Source of the DNA: Streptomyces atratus
Lineage (GTDB): Bacteria; Actinomycetota; Actinomycetes; Streptomycetales; Streptomycetaceae
Direction: 5' to 3'
DNA: 64,000 nucleotides
Assembly: GCF_900119365.1 (NCBI RefSeq)
Contig: NZ_FPJO01000021.1
Span: 1 to 64,000, forward strand
Shown one piece after another: positions 14,805-22,597 of the stretch. The translations under genes and the position numbers were made by a program. The notes beneath the pieces were generated by a model, which saw only the letters and a program-made list of their open reading frames with translations, made no database searches and was not told the DNA's origin. How positions within the stretch are numbered: position 1 is the first letter of the stretch; each line of letters starts with the position of its first letter.

Positions 14805-16471
14805 GCCCCACCGGCCCCGCCGCATCCGACTTTCCGGCCCTGTCCGCACAAGGGCACGTCACCTTCCTCGGCGCCGGTCCCGGCGACCCGGGACTGCTGA
14901 CTCTGCGCGCCGTCGAGGCGCTTGCGAGCGCGGACGTCCTTGTCGCCGAGCCGGACGTTCTCGGCGTCGTTCGCTGCCATGCGCGCGCAAGCGTAAGCAC
15001 ACCTGAGCTGACGGTTGTTGACGCGCAGTCAGCAGCCGCCGGTGTTCCCGTTCTCAGGGATGCGGCCAATCTTGTCATGGAGGCGGTGAGGGGTGGCAGG
15101 CGGGTCGTCCGTGCCGTCGCCGGCGACCCGGGACTGGACGGCAACGCCGGTGCCGAGATGCTCGCCTGCGCCGCCGCCGGCATCCCCTTCGAGGTCGTGC
15201 CGGGCGTCGCCAATGTCGTGGGTGTGCCCGCGTACGCCGGTGTGCCGCTCCGTGACGCGCAGGGCGCGGACGTCAGGTTCGTGGACGCCCGTACCGCCTC
15301 CGACCGCTGCTGGAGCGAGGTCGGCGCGAGCGATGCCACGGCCGTCGTCTCGACGACGCTCGACGCGGTGGCCGCGGCCGCCGGTGAGCTGGTCTCGGCG
15401 GGCCGCAAGCCCGACACCCCGCTGACCGTGACGGTCGCCGGTACGACGACCCGCCAGCGCACCTGGACGGCGACCCTCGGGACGATCGCCCAGGTCCTGA
15501 AGCAGGCGAAGGTCCTGCCGTCGCCGGAGGGGCACCGGCCCGTCATAGCCGTGGTCGGTGAGCGCAGCTCCGCTGCCCAGCGCGACCAGCTCGCGTGGTT
15601 CGAGTCCAAGCCGTTGTTCGGCTGGAAGGTGCTCGTGCCGCGTACGAAGGAGCAGGCCGCGTCGCTCTCCGACCAGCTTCGTTCCTACGGCGCAGTGCCG
15701 CACGAGGTCCCGACGATCGCCGTCGAGCCGCCCCGTACGCCCCAGCAGATGGAGCGCGCGGTCAAGGGCCTGGTCACAGGCCGCTACGAGTGGATCGCCT
15801 TCACCAGCGTCAATGCCGTGAAGGCCGTCCGGGAGAAGTTCGAGGAGTACGGGCTCGACGCCCGTGCCTTCGCCGGGATCAAGGTCGCGGCCGTCGGCGA
15901 GCAGACCGCCGCCGCGCTCGTCGACTTCGGTGTGAAGCCGGACCTGGTGCCGTCCGGTGAGCAGTCCGCCGCCGGTCTGCTGGAGGACTGGCCGCCGTAC
16001 GACCCGGTCTTCGACCCGATCGACCGGGTCTTCCTGCCGCGCGCCGACATCGCCACCGAGACGCTGGTGGCCGGGCTCATCGAGCTGGGCTGGGAGGTCG
16101 ACGACGTCACCGCGTACCGCACGGTCCGCGCCTCGCCGCCGCCCTCCGACACGCGTGAGGCGATCAAGGGCGGCGGCTTCGACGCGGTGCTCTTCACCTC
16201 GTCGTCGACCGTGCGGAACCTGGTCGGCATCGCGGGCAAGCCGCACAACGTGACGGTCATCGCGTGTATCGGCCCGGCGACGGCGAAGACCGCCGAGGAG
16301 CACGGGCTGCGCGTCGACGTCCTCTCCCCGGAGCCGTCGGTGCACAAGCTGGCCGAGGCGCTCGCCGAGTTCGGAGCCCGGCGCCGGGAGGCGGCGAAGG
16401 AGGCCGGCGATCCGGTGACGCGGCCGAGCGAGCGGCGTCCCGGTGCGCGGCGGCGTCGTACGACGACCTGA
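14801..16471 (+). CDS. hemD: HemD: uroporphyrinogen-III synthase fused to a degenerate CobA-like methyltransferase domain
   Basis: A 556-residue two-domain protein read from the TTG at 14801 (TTGA overlap with hemC; GGGGGAG upstream). Residues about 20-265 have the tetrapyrrole methylase fold: VTFLGAGPGDPGLLTLRAVE binds SAM, but the usual GDPFVFGRGGEE motif is replaced by GDPGLDGNAGAEML and the YDxLV segment is not seen, so methylation activity is doubtful. Residues about 270-540 are the HemD domain (FGWKVLVPRTKEQAASLS, IAFTSVNAVKAV, LFTSSSTVRNLVG), which closes and inverts ring D to give uroporphyrinogen III. Fusions of this kind are standard in actinobacteria. A basic tail (about 525-556) is low complexity. 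Confidence 0.92.
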   Translation: MSPTGPAASDFPALSAQGHVTFLGAGPGDPGLLTLRAVEALASADVLVAEPDVLGVVRCHARASVSTPELTVVDAQSAAAGVPVLRDAANLVMEAVRGGRRVVRAVAGDPGLDGNAGAEMLACAAAGIPFEVVPGVANVVGVPAYAGVPLRDAQGADVRFVDARTASDRCWSEVGASDATAVVSTTLDAVAAAAGELVSAGRKPDTPLTVTVAGTTTRQRTWTATLGTIAQVLKQAKVLPSPEGHRPVIAVVGERSSAAQRDQLAWFESKPLFGWKVLVPRTKEQAASLSDQLRSYGAVPHEVPTIAVEPPRTPQQMERAVKGLVTGRYEWIAFTSVNAVKAVREKFEEYGLDARAFAGIKVAAVGEQTAAALVDFGVKPDLVPSGEQSAAGLLEDWPPYDPVFDPIDRVFLPRADIATETLVAGLIELGWEVDDVTAYRTVRASPPPSDTREAIKGGGFDAVLFTSSSTVRNLVGIAGKPHNVTVIACIGPATAKTAEEHGLRVDVLSPEPSVHKLAEALAEFGARRREAAKEAGDPVTRPSERRPGARRRRTTT

Positions 16472-16600
16472 CCGGTCGAGGAGTGTGAGGGGCCCGGTTG
16501 CTTCGGCAGCCGGGCCTCTGCCCGTTTCGCGGCCTTTTCCCGTCCGTTTCCCGTCCGTTTCCCGGCACTGGTGTCGGTAAGACGGTGATGTGTACGGGTC

Positions 16601-16606
16601 TAATCT
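16601..16606 (+). promoter_or_regulatory. -10 box TAATCT of hemB
   Basis: TAATCT ends 6 nt before the hemB ATG at 16613, so hemB has its own promoter and may be leaderless, separate from rex-hemACD. The AAGG touching the ATG is too close to serve as a normal Shine-Dalgarno. Confidence 0.5.
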
Positions 16607-16612
16607 CGAAGG

Positions 16613-17608
16613 ATGACTGTGTACGGAAACTTCCCCGGCTCCCGCCCCCGGCGGCTGCGGACGACCCCGGCGATGCGGCGGATGGTCGCCGAGACGCGGC
16701 TCGACCCGGCGAATCTGATCCTGCCCGCGTTCGTGCGCGAGGGCATCGATGCCCCGGTCGCGATCTCGGCCATGCCCGGCGTGCAGCAGCACACCCTGGA
16801 CACCCTGCGGAAGGCCGCCGTCGAGGCGGTGTCGGCCGGGGTCTGCGGAATCATGCTCTTCGGTGTCCCCGCGGACGAGAAGAAGGACGCCCGGGGCACG
16901 GCGGGCACCGACCCGGACGGCATCCTCCAGGCCGGGCTGCGCGCGGTGCGCGCGGAGGTCGGTGACGATCTCGTCGTCATGTCGGACCTGTGCCTGGACG
17001 AGTACACCGACCACGGCCACTGCGGTGTGCTGACCGAGGACGGCCGGGTCGACAACGACGCGACGCTGGAGCGGTACGCCGAGATGGCCCAGGTCCAGGC
17101 CGACGCGGGCGCCCATGTGGTGGGTCCGAGCGGCATGATGGACGGCCAGGTCGGTGTCATCCGGGACGCGCTGGACCAGACGGGCCACGAGGACGTCTCG
17201 ATCCTCGCGTACACCGCGAAGTACTCCTCGGCGTTCTACGGGCCGTTCCGCGAGGCCATCGGCTCCTCGCTCAAGGGCGACCGCATGACGTACCAGCAGG
17301 ACCCGGCGAACACCCGTGAGTCCCTGCGCGAGCTGGCGCTCGACCTGGCGGAGGGCGCCGACATGGTCATGGTGAAGCCGGCCGGTCCGTACCTGGACAT
17401 CCTCGCGAAGTTCGCCGACTCGGTGGACGTGCCGGTCGCCGCGTACCAGATCAGTGGTGAGTACGCGATGATCGAGGCCGCCGCCGAGAAGGGCTGGATC
17501 GACCGGGACGCGGCGATCATGGAGAGCCTGACCGGGATCCGGCGCGCGGGTGCGCAGATGATCCTGACGTACTGGGCGACGGAGGTCGCGCAGCGGCTGC
17601 GGCGGTGA
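16613..17608 (+). CDS. hemB: delta-aminolevulinic acid dehydratase (porphobilinogen synthase)
   Basis: A 331-residue enzyme that condenses two aminolevulinates into porphobilinogen. The two Schiff-base lysines are seen in AYTAKYSSAFYGPFR (K203) and MVMVKPAGPYLD (K255). The metal region reads DLCLDEYTDHGHCG (C127, D129, C137): the middle Cys of the zinc type is Asp, which points to the magnesium-using group. Length is normal. It follows hemD by 141 bp with its own -10 box and is closed by a strong terminator, so it is probably a separate transcription unit of the same pathway. Confidence 0.97.
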   Translation: MTVYGNFPGSRPRRLRTTPAMRRMVAETRLDPANLILPAFVREGIDAPVAISAMPGVQQHTLDTLRKAAVEAVSAGVCGIMLFGVPADEKKDARGTAGTDPDGILQAGLRAVRAEVGDDLVVMSDLCLDEYTDHGHCGVLTEDGRVDNDATLERYAEMAQVQADAGAHVVGPSGMMDGQVGVIRDALDQTGHEDVSILAYTAKYSSAFYGPFREAIGSSLKGDRMTYQQDPANTRESLRELALDLAEGADMVMVKPAGPYLDILAKFADSVDVPVAAYQISGEYAMIEAAAEKGWIDRDAAIMESLTGIRRAGAQMILTYWATEVAQRLRR

Positions 17609-17634
17609 TCCATACGAGGCCTGAGGCCTGGTGG

Positions 17635-17676
17635 GCCCCCGCCCGTCCCGACATCGGGACGGGCGGGGGCTCTTTT
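17635..17676 (+). terminator. hemB terminator
   Basis: A 16-bp perfect stem (GCCCCCGCCCGTCCCG, loop ACAT, complement) followed by TCTTTTT. Confidence 0.92.
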
Positions 17677-17710
17677 TCATTCAACCTTTTGACGGTCATC
17701 CGATGTATTT

Positions 17711-17870
17711 AGACCGACCGGCAATTGGGGGGTGGGTGAAGGAGCGGGGCTGGGTGCGTGCAGCTGCAAGGCGGAGGATTGAGGCAACGCGGAGCGTTGT
17801 TGATTGACGACAACGCGGCAGATGTGCGTGCCCAGCCCCGCGACGCCGCCCCCCTATTGCCGGTCGGTCT
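17711..17870. mobile_element. 160-bp MITE-like element with 22-bp inverted ends and TATTT target duplication
   Basis: The left end AGACCGACCGGCAATTGGGGGG (17711-17732; key features given) is matched in inverse at 17849-17870 with a single mismatch. The direct repeat TATTT flanks it on both sides (17706-17710 and 17871-17875), the mark of a transposition event. The interior is itself foldable (GGGGCTGGG against CCCAGCCCC, and CAACGC/GCGTTG hairpins) and has no convincing reading frame. It is therefore a non-autonomous element that would need a transposase from elsewhere; none is in this window. A structured RNA is the alternative reading. Confidence 0.75.
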
Positions 17871-17952
17871 TATTTTGCTTTCGGCGCGACAACCGCCACA
17901 GAACTCGGAGAAGTCCAGTAGGGCCCCGGGCGCGGCTGGCCGTCGCCGCGTC

Positions 17953-18315
17953 CTACGCGTCGGGGCTCCGGCCCCACGGCGCGAGGACGCGGCACGCCGC
18001 CCGGCCGAGGCAGGGGTCCTGGGTGAGCTTGCGCAGGACGTCGGTACGGGCGTCGTTCGGGCCCGCGTCCTTGAGGGCGCCGAGGGCGCTGTCGCGTACG
18101 AGGGGGTCGTCGTCCGCGCGGGCCTCCGGGAGGGTGGTGGGCCGACGCCCGACCGAGACGGTTGTGGCGGGGGCCGCTCGGAGCGGTCCGGGGTCAGGCT
18201 CGCCGTACACGCGCAGGACCAGGGCCTTCTCCGGCGGGTCGAGGTACGGCCCGACGGCATCGCGGATCACGCCGCAGACGCGCGTGCCCAGGCACGCGTC
18301 TGCGGCGTGATCCAA
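17953..18315 (-). pseudogene. fragment joining a DUF4253-like piece to a HEAT-like piece
   Basis: An open frame of up to 120 codons. Its middle reads TVSVGRRPTTLPEARA, nearly the same as LTLSVGRPPTTLPEARA of the DUF4253 protein at 20580; the DNA of the two stretches (18117-18160 and about 20706-20749) is also almost identical. After that point it changes to a HEAT-like sequence (DPLVRDSALGALKDAG). Its first codons lie inside the palindrome at 18264-18313 and there is no ribosome-binding site. I read it as a recombined remnant; a small living gene is less likely. Confidence 0.45.
18264..18313. terminator. 23-bp palindrome downstream of the PBP gene
   Basis: GGATCACGCCGCAGACGCG(CG)TGCC and its complement are separated by 2 nt, with one CG dinucleotide inserted in the left arm. 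It lies 24 bp past the PBP stop on the minus strand and is the likely terminator. It also covers the 5' end of the neighbouring fragment. Confidence 0.6.
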
Positions 18316-18336
18316 ACGAAAACCCTGGCCCGTGGC

Positions 18337-20295
18337 CTACTTCCCCGTGACGTAAGCGTTCCAGATCCGGAGCGGGAAGACATTGCCGCGCTCCGAATCG
18401 AGTCCGCCCACACCCTGCATTCCCAGCAGTTGAGGGGTGCCCGGCTTGTTGCGGAACATCGTGACGGCCGTGGTCAGCCCTTCGGTGTGGCCGATGAACC
18501 AGGCCGACTTCATCCGGTCGTCCTTGCCGGTCGCGCCCGCCGAGAGGTCGTCGGCAGCCTTGGACCTGGTGAACGTGCCGAACTTCCCGTCCTGACCCAG
18601 CCGCGTCCAGGCCACCATCCCCAGGGTGTTGTTCACATCGTTGGCCACCGAGGCGTCCATCGCGCGCCGCAGCTCGGGCTTCCCGAAGCCCTCGACCGCC
18701 TCGCCGTCCCGGGTCATCCTGGTCACCGAATAGGGATCGGCCCTCATACCGTCGTTACTGAAGGCGGTGTACGCGTCCGCCATCCTGACCGCGCTCGGTG
18801 TGGACGTGCCGAGGGGAAAGGACTTGTCCAGGCGGGCCAGGCTCTGCTCGTGCAGCCCGGCCGATACCGCCAGTTCCTTCACCTTCTTCAGCCCGATGTC
18901 CTTGCCGAGCAGCACGAAGGTTGCGTTGGCCGACTTGACCAGCGCATCGCGCAGGGGCGTCGGCGCCGTGACCATCACCTGGCCGGAACCGGCACCCGGC
19001 GGGGCGGGGGGCACCGCGTACGGGCCGTCCTTGATCAGACGCCCCTCACTGTCGTAGCCGCTGTTCAGGGTGATCCCGTCGCCGTGTTGAAGGGCCGCTG
19101 CCAGCACGAAGGGCTTGAAGGCCGAGCCGACGGGGACGCCCGCGGTGTCGGCGTTGTTGGCGAAGTGGGTGACCGCGTCGGCTCCGCCGTACACCGCGAC
19201 CACGGCCCCGTCGGACCGCACGGATGCGGCGCCGACCTCGACGTGCTTGTCCTCGGGGCGCTTCTCGGGGTCGAGGTCGCGCGTGCGCACGCTCCGCACG
19301 GCCCGTTCCAGCTGCCCCACCCTGGCCTTGTCGAAGGTGGTGTGCACCCGGTAGCCGCCCCGGAAGAGGTCCTTGTCGGTGAGGCCCGAACGCTTCTTGA
19401 TGTACTTGTTGGCGATGTCGACGAGATAGCCCGTCTGGCCGCCGAGGCTGGTCGGCTTGGCGGCCGGCTTCGGCTCGGGGAACTTCTGGTACGCGGCCCG
19501 CTCGGCCTTCGTCATCGTGCCGATCTCCACCTGCCGGTCGAGGATCCACTCCCAGCGGTCGACGGCGCGTTCGTGGTTGCCCTTGCCGCCCGCGGGGTCG
19601 TACTGCTCCGCCCCCTTGAGCAGGGACGCGAGCAGCGCCGCCTGGCTGGGGTCGAGGTCCTTCGCGGGGATTCCGTAGTACGCGTGCGCCGCTGCCTGGA
19701 TGCCGTAGGCGCCGCGGCCGAACCAACTGGTGTTCAGATACCCCTGGAGGATCTCCTTCTTGCCCTGCTTGTTGTTCAGCTTCAGCGAGATGAAGAATTC
19801 CTTGAACTTCCGGGTGGCCGACTGCTCCTGGCTGAGATAGGTGTTCTTCACGTACTGCTGGGTGATGGTGGAGCCGCCCTGGGTCTCACCGCCTGTGACG
19901 ATGCTTACGGCCGCGCGGGCGATTCCCGTCGCCGATACCCCCGGGTCGGAGTAGAAGGTCTCGTTCTCGGCGGCGATGACCGCGTTCTCCACCGAACGGG
20001 GTATGTCGGCGAGCGTGACGTTCTGCCGGTTGACCGCGCCCACGCTCACCAATTGGCTGCCGTCCGCCCAGTAGTAGACGGTGCCCTGCCTGCGCGCTTC
20101 GATGTTCTCGTCCGGGATGTCGACGGACGCGTACACCACGGCGAACAGGCCGGCCAGTGCGACGAGTCCGAGCATGACCCCGCTCAGCACCTGCCGCCAC
20201 GAAGGGACCCAGCGGCGCCAAGTGCGTTTCCCCCGGCGGGGGTAGTCGATACCGGGCCTGCGACGGCGGATCGGGCGGATGGGGCTTCGGGTCAT
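18337..20295 (-). CDS. class A penicillin-binding protein (transglycosylase/transpeptidase) with altered KTG box
   Basis: A 652-residue bitopic murein synthase. A basic cytoplasmic tail and one TM helix (about 34-56) lead into the GT51 domain: ENETFYSDPGV carries catalytic E110 and GGSTITQQYVKN follows. The transpeptidase domain has SxxK in GSAFKPF (S391, K394) and SxN in KSANATF (S455, N457). The third motif, normally KTG, reads SAGATGKDD (ATG at 588-590), so the conserved Lys is missing, although the downstream MKSAWFIGHTEGL aligns with the family. Glycan polymerisation should be intact; transpeptidation and beta-lactam binding may be weakened. GAGGAG lies 6-7 nt before the ATG. Confidence 0.9.
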   Translation of the reverse strand: MTRSPIRPIRRRRPGIDYPRRGKRTWRRWVPSWRQVLSGVMLGLVALAGLFAVVYASVDIPDENIEARRQGTVYYWADGSQLVSVGAVNRQNVTLADIPRSVENAVIAAENETFYSDPGVSATGIARAAVSIVTGGETQGGSTITQQYVKNTYLSQEQSATRKFKEFFISLKLNNKQGKKEILQGYLNTSWFGRGAYGIQAAAHAYYGIPAKDLDPSQAALLASLLKGAEQYDPAGGKGNHERAVDRWEWILDRQVEIGTMTKAERAAYQKFPEPKPAAKPTSLGGQTGYLVDIANKYIKKRSGLTDKDLFRGGYRVHTTFDKARVGQLERAVRSVRTRDLDPEKRPEDKHVEVGAASVRSDGAVVAVYGGADAVTHFANNADTAGVPVGSAFKPFVLAAALQHGDGITLNSGYDSEGRLIKDGPYAVPPAPPGAGSGQVMVTAPTPLRDALVKSANATFVLLGKDIGLKKVKELAVSAGLHEQSLARLDKSFPLGTSTPSAVRMADAYTAFSNDGMRADPYSVTRMTRDGEAVEGFGKPELRRAMDASVANDVNNTLGMVAWTRLGQDGKFGTFTRSKAADDLSAGATGKDDRMKSAWFIGHTEGLTTAVTMFRNKPGTPQLLGMQGVGGLDSERGNVFPLRIWNAYVTGK

Positions 20296-20579
20296 GCTCC
20301 AGCTCCTCGTTCACCGGCCCGTACCGGTGGCGCGGGCTTGTGAGAGAGGATGTTCCGGATCGCGATCGGGTTGTCTCGGGGCCCGTCCGGCACGCATGGT
20401 GAACTCGTACCGGACGGCCTTTCCGGAGGAACAGTCCGTGATACCCGACTTTGTCGGCCGACAACGCGCGGTACTCCGCAGTGAGGCGTTGTGCCGGGTC
20501 CGCGTTGTCCGGGTGAGTCATGGCCGGGGGTTCATTCTGTCGGGCGGGAGGCGGCCGAGCAGCTGCCTACGCCGGTGGT

Positions 20580-21371
20580 TCAGTCCCACCAGAAGGACCA
20601 GGTCTCCTGGTCCAGCACCATCTTCTCGGCGTAGATGTCCAGGTCGTACGGCGGGTTCTGGTTGATGTTGTCCGGGCAGAACGCGAAGTGCTCGGCGGCG
20701 ACCGCACGGGCCTCCGGGAGGGTGGTGGGCGGGCGCCCGACCGAGAGGGTCAGGGTGTCGAAGCCCAGCACCACGACCCGTATGCCGAAGCGGTCCTCCC
20801 AGGAGCGGAGCACAGCGCAGAGCCGGGCCGTGTCGTCCTCGTAGTTGACCGGGCCGGACCAGCCGATCGCCGCCGGTATGTCCGCGCTGCGCCGGGCAGG
20901 AACGAGCGCCAACCGTGAGCCGGGGTACCAGCCGTCCGGCCCGACGCACTCCTCGGCGATCGCGGCCGCCAGGTCGTCGGGGGTGTCCTGCCCCTCGGCG
21001 GCCGGGACGGGGGCCAGGCCCGGCCACTCGCCCTCGGCGGCGTCGAGTTCCTCGGGCGCGCAGTCCTCCCAGTACTCGCTGAGCACCTCCTCGGCGTCGT
21101 GGTCACCGGGGTACGACGTGCTGTCCGGGATCAGGTCCCAGGTGTCGGGCCACTCGTCGCGTCGCCCGCCGTCGATCAGTACGGGAAGCAGGCCGACCGC
21201 CCGCCCGGCCGCGCGCAGCGAGCGCCATGTGCCGTGGGACGCGGGCTCGTCGGCGCACCAGAGCAGCGGCTCGTGCCAGGCGCCGTCGATCGTGGCGTCC
21301 ACCAGTGAGCCGGGCGGGAGTTGGAGCCCTGACGTGGCCAGGGACGGGAGCGGGTTCGGGAGCGTCGCCAT
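20580..21371 (-). CDS. DUF4253 domain-containing protein
   Basis: A 263-residue cytosolic protein of unknown role. The C-terminal ~110 residues are the DUF4253 domain: RLCAVLRSWEDRFGIRVVVL, SVGRPPTTLPEARAVAAEHF, then a tail rich in aromatic residues ending WSFWWD. ATG 21371 is chosen because TACAGT lies 6 nt before it with no Shine-Dalgarno (leaderless pattern); two codons upstream a TTG would also be possible. DUF4253 genes are frequent in accessory regions of streptomycetes and are sometimes seen near polymorphic toxins, so an immunity-like role is possible but unproven. A copy of its central motif recurs in the fragment at 17953-18315. Confidence 0.85.
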   Translation of the reverse strand: MATLPNPLPSLATSGLQLPPGSLVDATIDGAWHEPLLWCADEPASHGTWRSLRAAGRAVGLLPVLIDGGRRDEWPDTWDLIPDSTSYPGDHDAEEVLSEYWEDCAPEELDAAEGEWPGLAPVPAAEGQDTPDDLAAAIAEECVGPDGWYPGSRLALVPARRSADIPAAIGWSGPVNYEDDTARLCAVLRSWEDRFGIRVVVLGFDTLTLSVGRPPTTLPEARAVAAEHFAFCPDNINQNPPYDLDIYAEKMVLDQETWSFWWD

Positions 21372-21377
21372 GACCAA

Positions 21378-21383
21378 ACTGTA
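21378..21383 (-). promoter_or_regulatory. -10 box TACAGT of the DUF4253 gene
   Basis: On the minus strand TACAGT ends 6 nt before the ATG at 21371, a leaderless arrangement. Confidence 0.45.
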
Positions 21384-21455
21384 GGCCCGGCCACTGACAA
21401 ACCGGCCGGGCGCTGCGGTTCGGATACCGGGACTAATCGCAGTGCATCGGGCTCT

Positions 21456-21602
21456 TCAGCCCGGTGGTGAAGCGATTCTGAATGCTGTTCTGACCTCTGC
21501 GGGGGTCTGGGTCAGGCCGGCCGCCCTGCGGAAGACGGCGACCAGTTTGCCCACGAGTTTCATTGCCGACGCGTTCTTGCGCTTCCGCTTTCCGGGGTGC
21601 AT
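21456..21602 (-). pseudogene. truncated XRE-family regulator (N-terminal remnant)
   Basis: A 48-codon frame beginning MHPGKRKRKNASAMKLVGKL and continuing VAVFRRAAGLTQTPAEVR. NASAMKLVGK and F-R-x-A-A-G-L-T-Q are the usual opening of Streptomyces XRE/DUF5753 regulators, where helix 1 of the HTH begins. Here homology stops after GLTQ and the frame ends 20 codons later, so the DNA-binding domain is incomplete. No ribosome-binding site or -10 box is evident. It marks an old deletion or insertion point at the edge of the accessory patch. Confidence 0.5.
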
Positions 21603-21645
21603 ACGGAGCGAACTTCCACGTGCGCGCTCGCGTCACGCGCGTACG

Positions 21646-21670
21646 ACCCGTACAGGAAATCTGTACGGGT
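21646..21670 (-). terminator. terminator of the HEAT-repeat gene
   Basis: ACCCGTACAG, a GAAAT loop (plus strand) and CTGTACGGGT form a perfect 10-bp stem 10 bp beyond the stop of the minus-strand gene. Confidence 0.6.
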
Positions 21671-21679
21671 GCGCATGGG

Positions 21680-22483
21680 TCAGGACCGAGGCTCGGACGG
21701 GGTCCATTCGACGGCCTCCCGGACCGTCGCGTCCGGGTCCTGGGAGAGGCGGTGGAGGAGTTCCGTGGTGCCACGGGACGACCAGTTCTCGACGGCCCAT
21801 ACGAGGGCCCTGCGGACCCTCGGGTCCGGGTGGTCCGCGAGGTGGGCCAGCTGATCGACCGGTCCGCGTCGGCGCATCCCGAACCAGTGGAGGGTCTGGA
21901 TGAGTTGTTCGGAGTCGCCGGGGCTGCCCGCCGCGGCGATTTGGCGGAGGAGGGCCGAGCTCGCGGGGGCGGGGCCGTCGAGGGGGTGCGGTCGGCGTTG
22001 CCGCAGGCGTTGTGAACCGTATTCGCCGCGCACCCGGCAGCCGAAGCAGGTGCAGGGCGTCTTGCCGTTCGAGTCGGGGAAGTACCGCCAGCCGGTGACC
22101 TGGCTGACCGCGCGGATGCGGTGCACCTCGCGCCGGGTGACGGGCCGGGGGACGAACACTTCCCAGCCGCGTGGGTCGGGCAGGGCGGCGACACGGCGTA
22201 CGGCTTCGGCGGCCGTGACGGTCGCGGGGTCGCGATGGTAGCGGCCCAGGGTGACGGGTTCGTCGTCCGGCAGGCGGATGTGCACGGCGACGAGTCCGCG
22301 GGGGCCGCTGCGCCGGGACAGTTCGCGCAGCCACTGGTGGGTGAGGGTGTACGAGGGGAGGACGGGGAAACAGTAGAGGCCTCGTGGCAGTGAGTCGTCG
22401 CGGCCGTGGCTGATGGCCCGTATTCCGGAACGGCGTACGCGCGCCGCGTTCGCCGAGGGTGTCAGGTGCACGAACATCGCCAT
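21680..22483 (-). CDS. HEAT-repeat domain protein with a CxCxxC motif
   Basis: A 267-residue protein. The N-terminal half (MAMFVHLTPSANAARVRRSG, then PRGLYCFPVLPSYTLTHQWL) is an uncharacterised conserved domain; in the middle is TPCTCFGCRVRGEYG, a compact CxCxxC that could bind metal; the C-terminus has two HEAT helices pairs (DHPDPRVRRALVWAVENW, then RLSQDPDATVREAVEW). I do not know its function. ATG 22483 is chosen because TAGCAT lies 7 nt before it, a leaderless pattern. It is divergent from the DUF4157 nuclease-like gene, 114 bp away, so partner or immunity functions are conceivable but not shown. Confidence 0.78.
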   Translation of the reverse strand: MAMFVHLTPSANAARVRRSGIRAISHGRDDSLPRGLYCFPVLPSYTLTHQWLRELSRRSGPRGLVAVHIRLPDDEPVTLGRYHRDPATVTAAEAVRRVAALPDPRGWEVFVPRPVTRREVHRIRAVSQVTGWRYFPDSNGKTPCTCFGCRVRGEYGSQRLRQRRPHPLDGPAPASSALLRQIAAAGSPGDSEQLIQTLHWFGMRRRGPVDQLAHLADHPDPRVRRALVWAVENWSSRGTTELLHRLSQDPDATVREAVEWTPSEPRS

Positions 22484-22490
22484 GCGTCCG

Positions 22491-22496
22491 ATGCTA
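22491..22496 (-). promoter_or_regulatory. -10 box TAGCAT of the HEAT-repeat gene
   Basis: On the minus strand TAGCAT ends 7 nt before the ATG at 22483; no Shine-Dalgarno. Confidence 0.45.
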
Positions 22497-22597
22497 CTTC
22501 CCGTCGTACGCGGGGCCCTTGCGAACTGCCCTCCGGGGCAACGTCGATGTCCCGGGCGCCTCTGCCCTCGCGGGGCGCCGGGCGATATCCAGGAGGC

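Noticed and set aside
15029..17680. 883-codon open frame on the minus strand
   Set aside because: Antisense to hemD and hemB, both clearly real; no domain or start signal.
17758..20343. 861-codon open frame on the plus strand
   Set aside because: It starts in the MITE-like element and runs antisense through the PBP gene; composition is that of a shadow frame.
20296..20579. Minus-strand frame from ATG 20521 (MTHPDNADPAQRLTAEYRAL)
   Set aside because: The first 30-40 residues look protein-like, but the frame overlaps the PBP start and then becomes a shadow; no ribosome-binding site. Could be a decayed gene, not enough to list.
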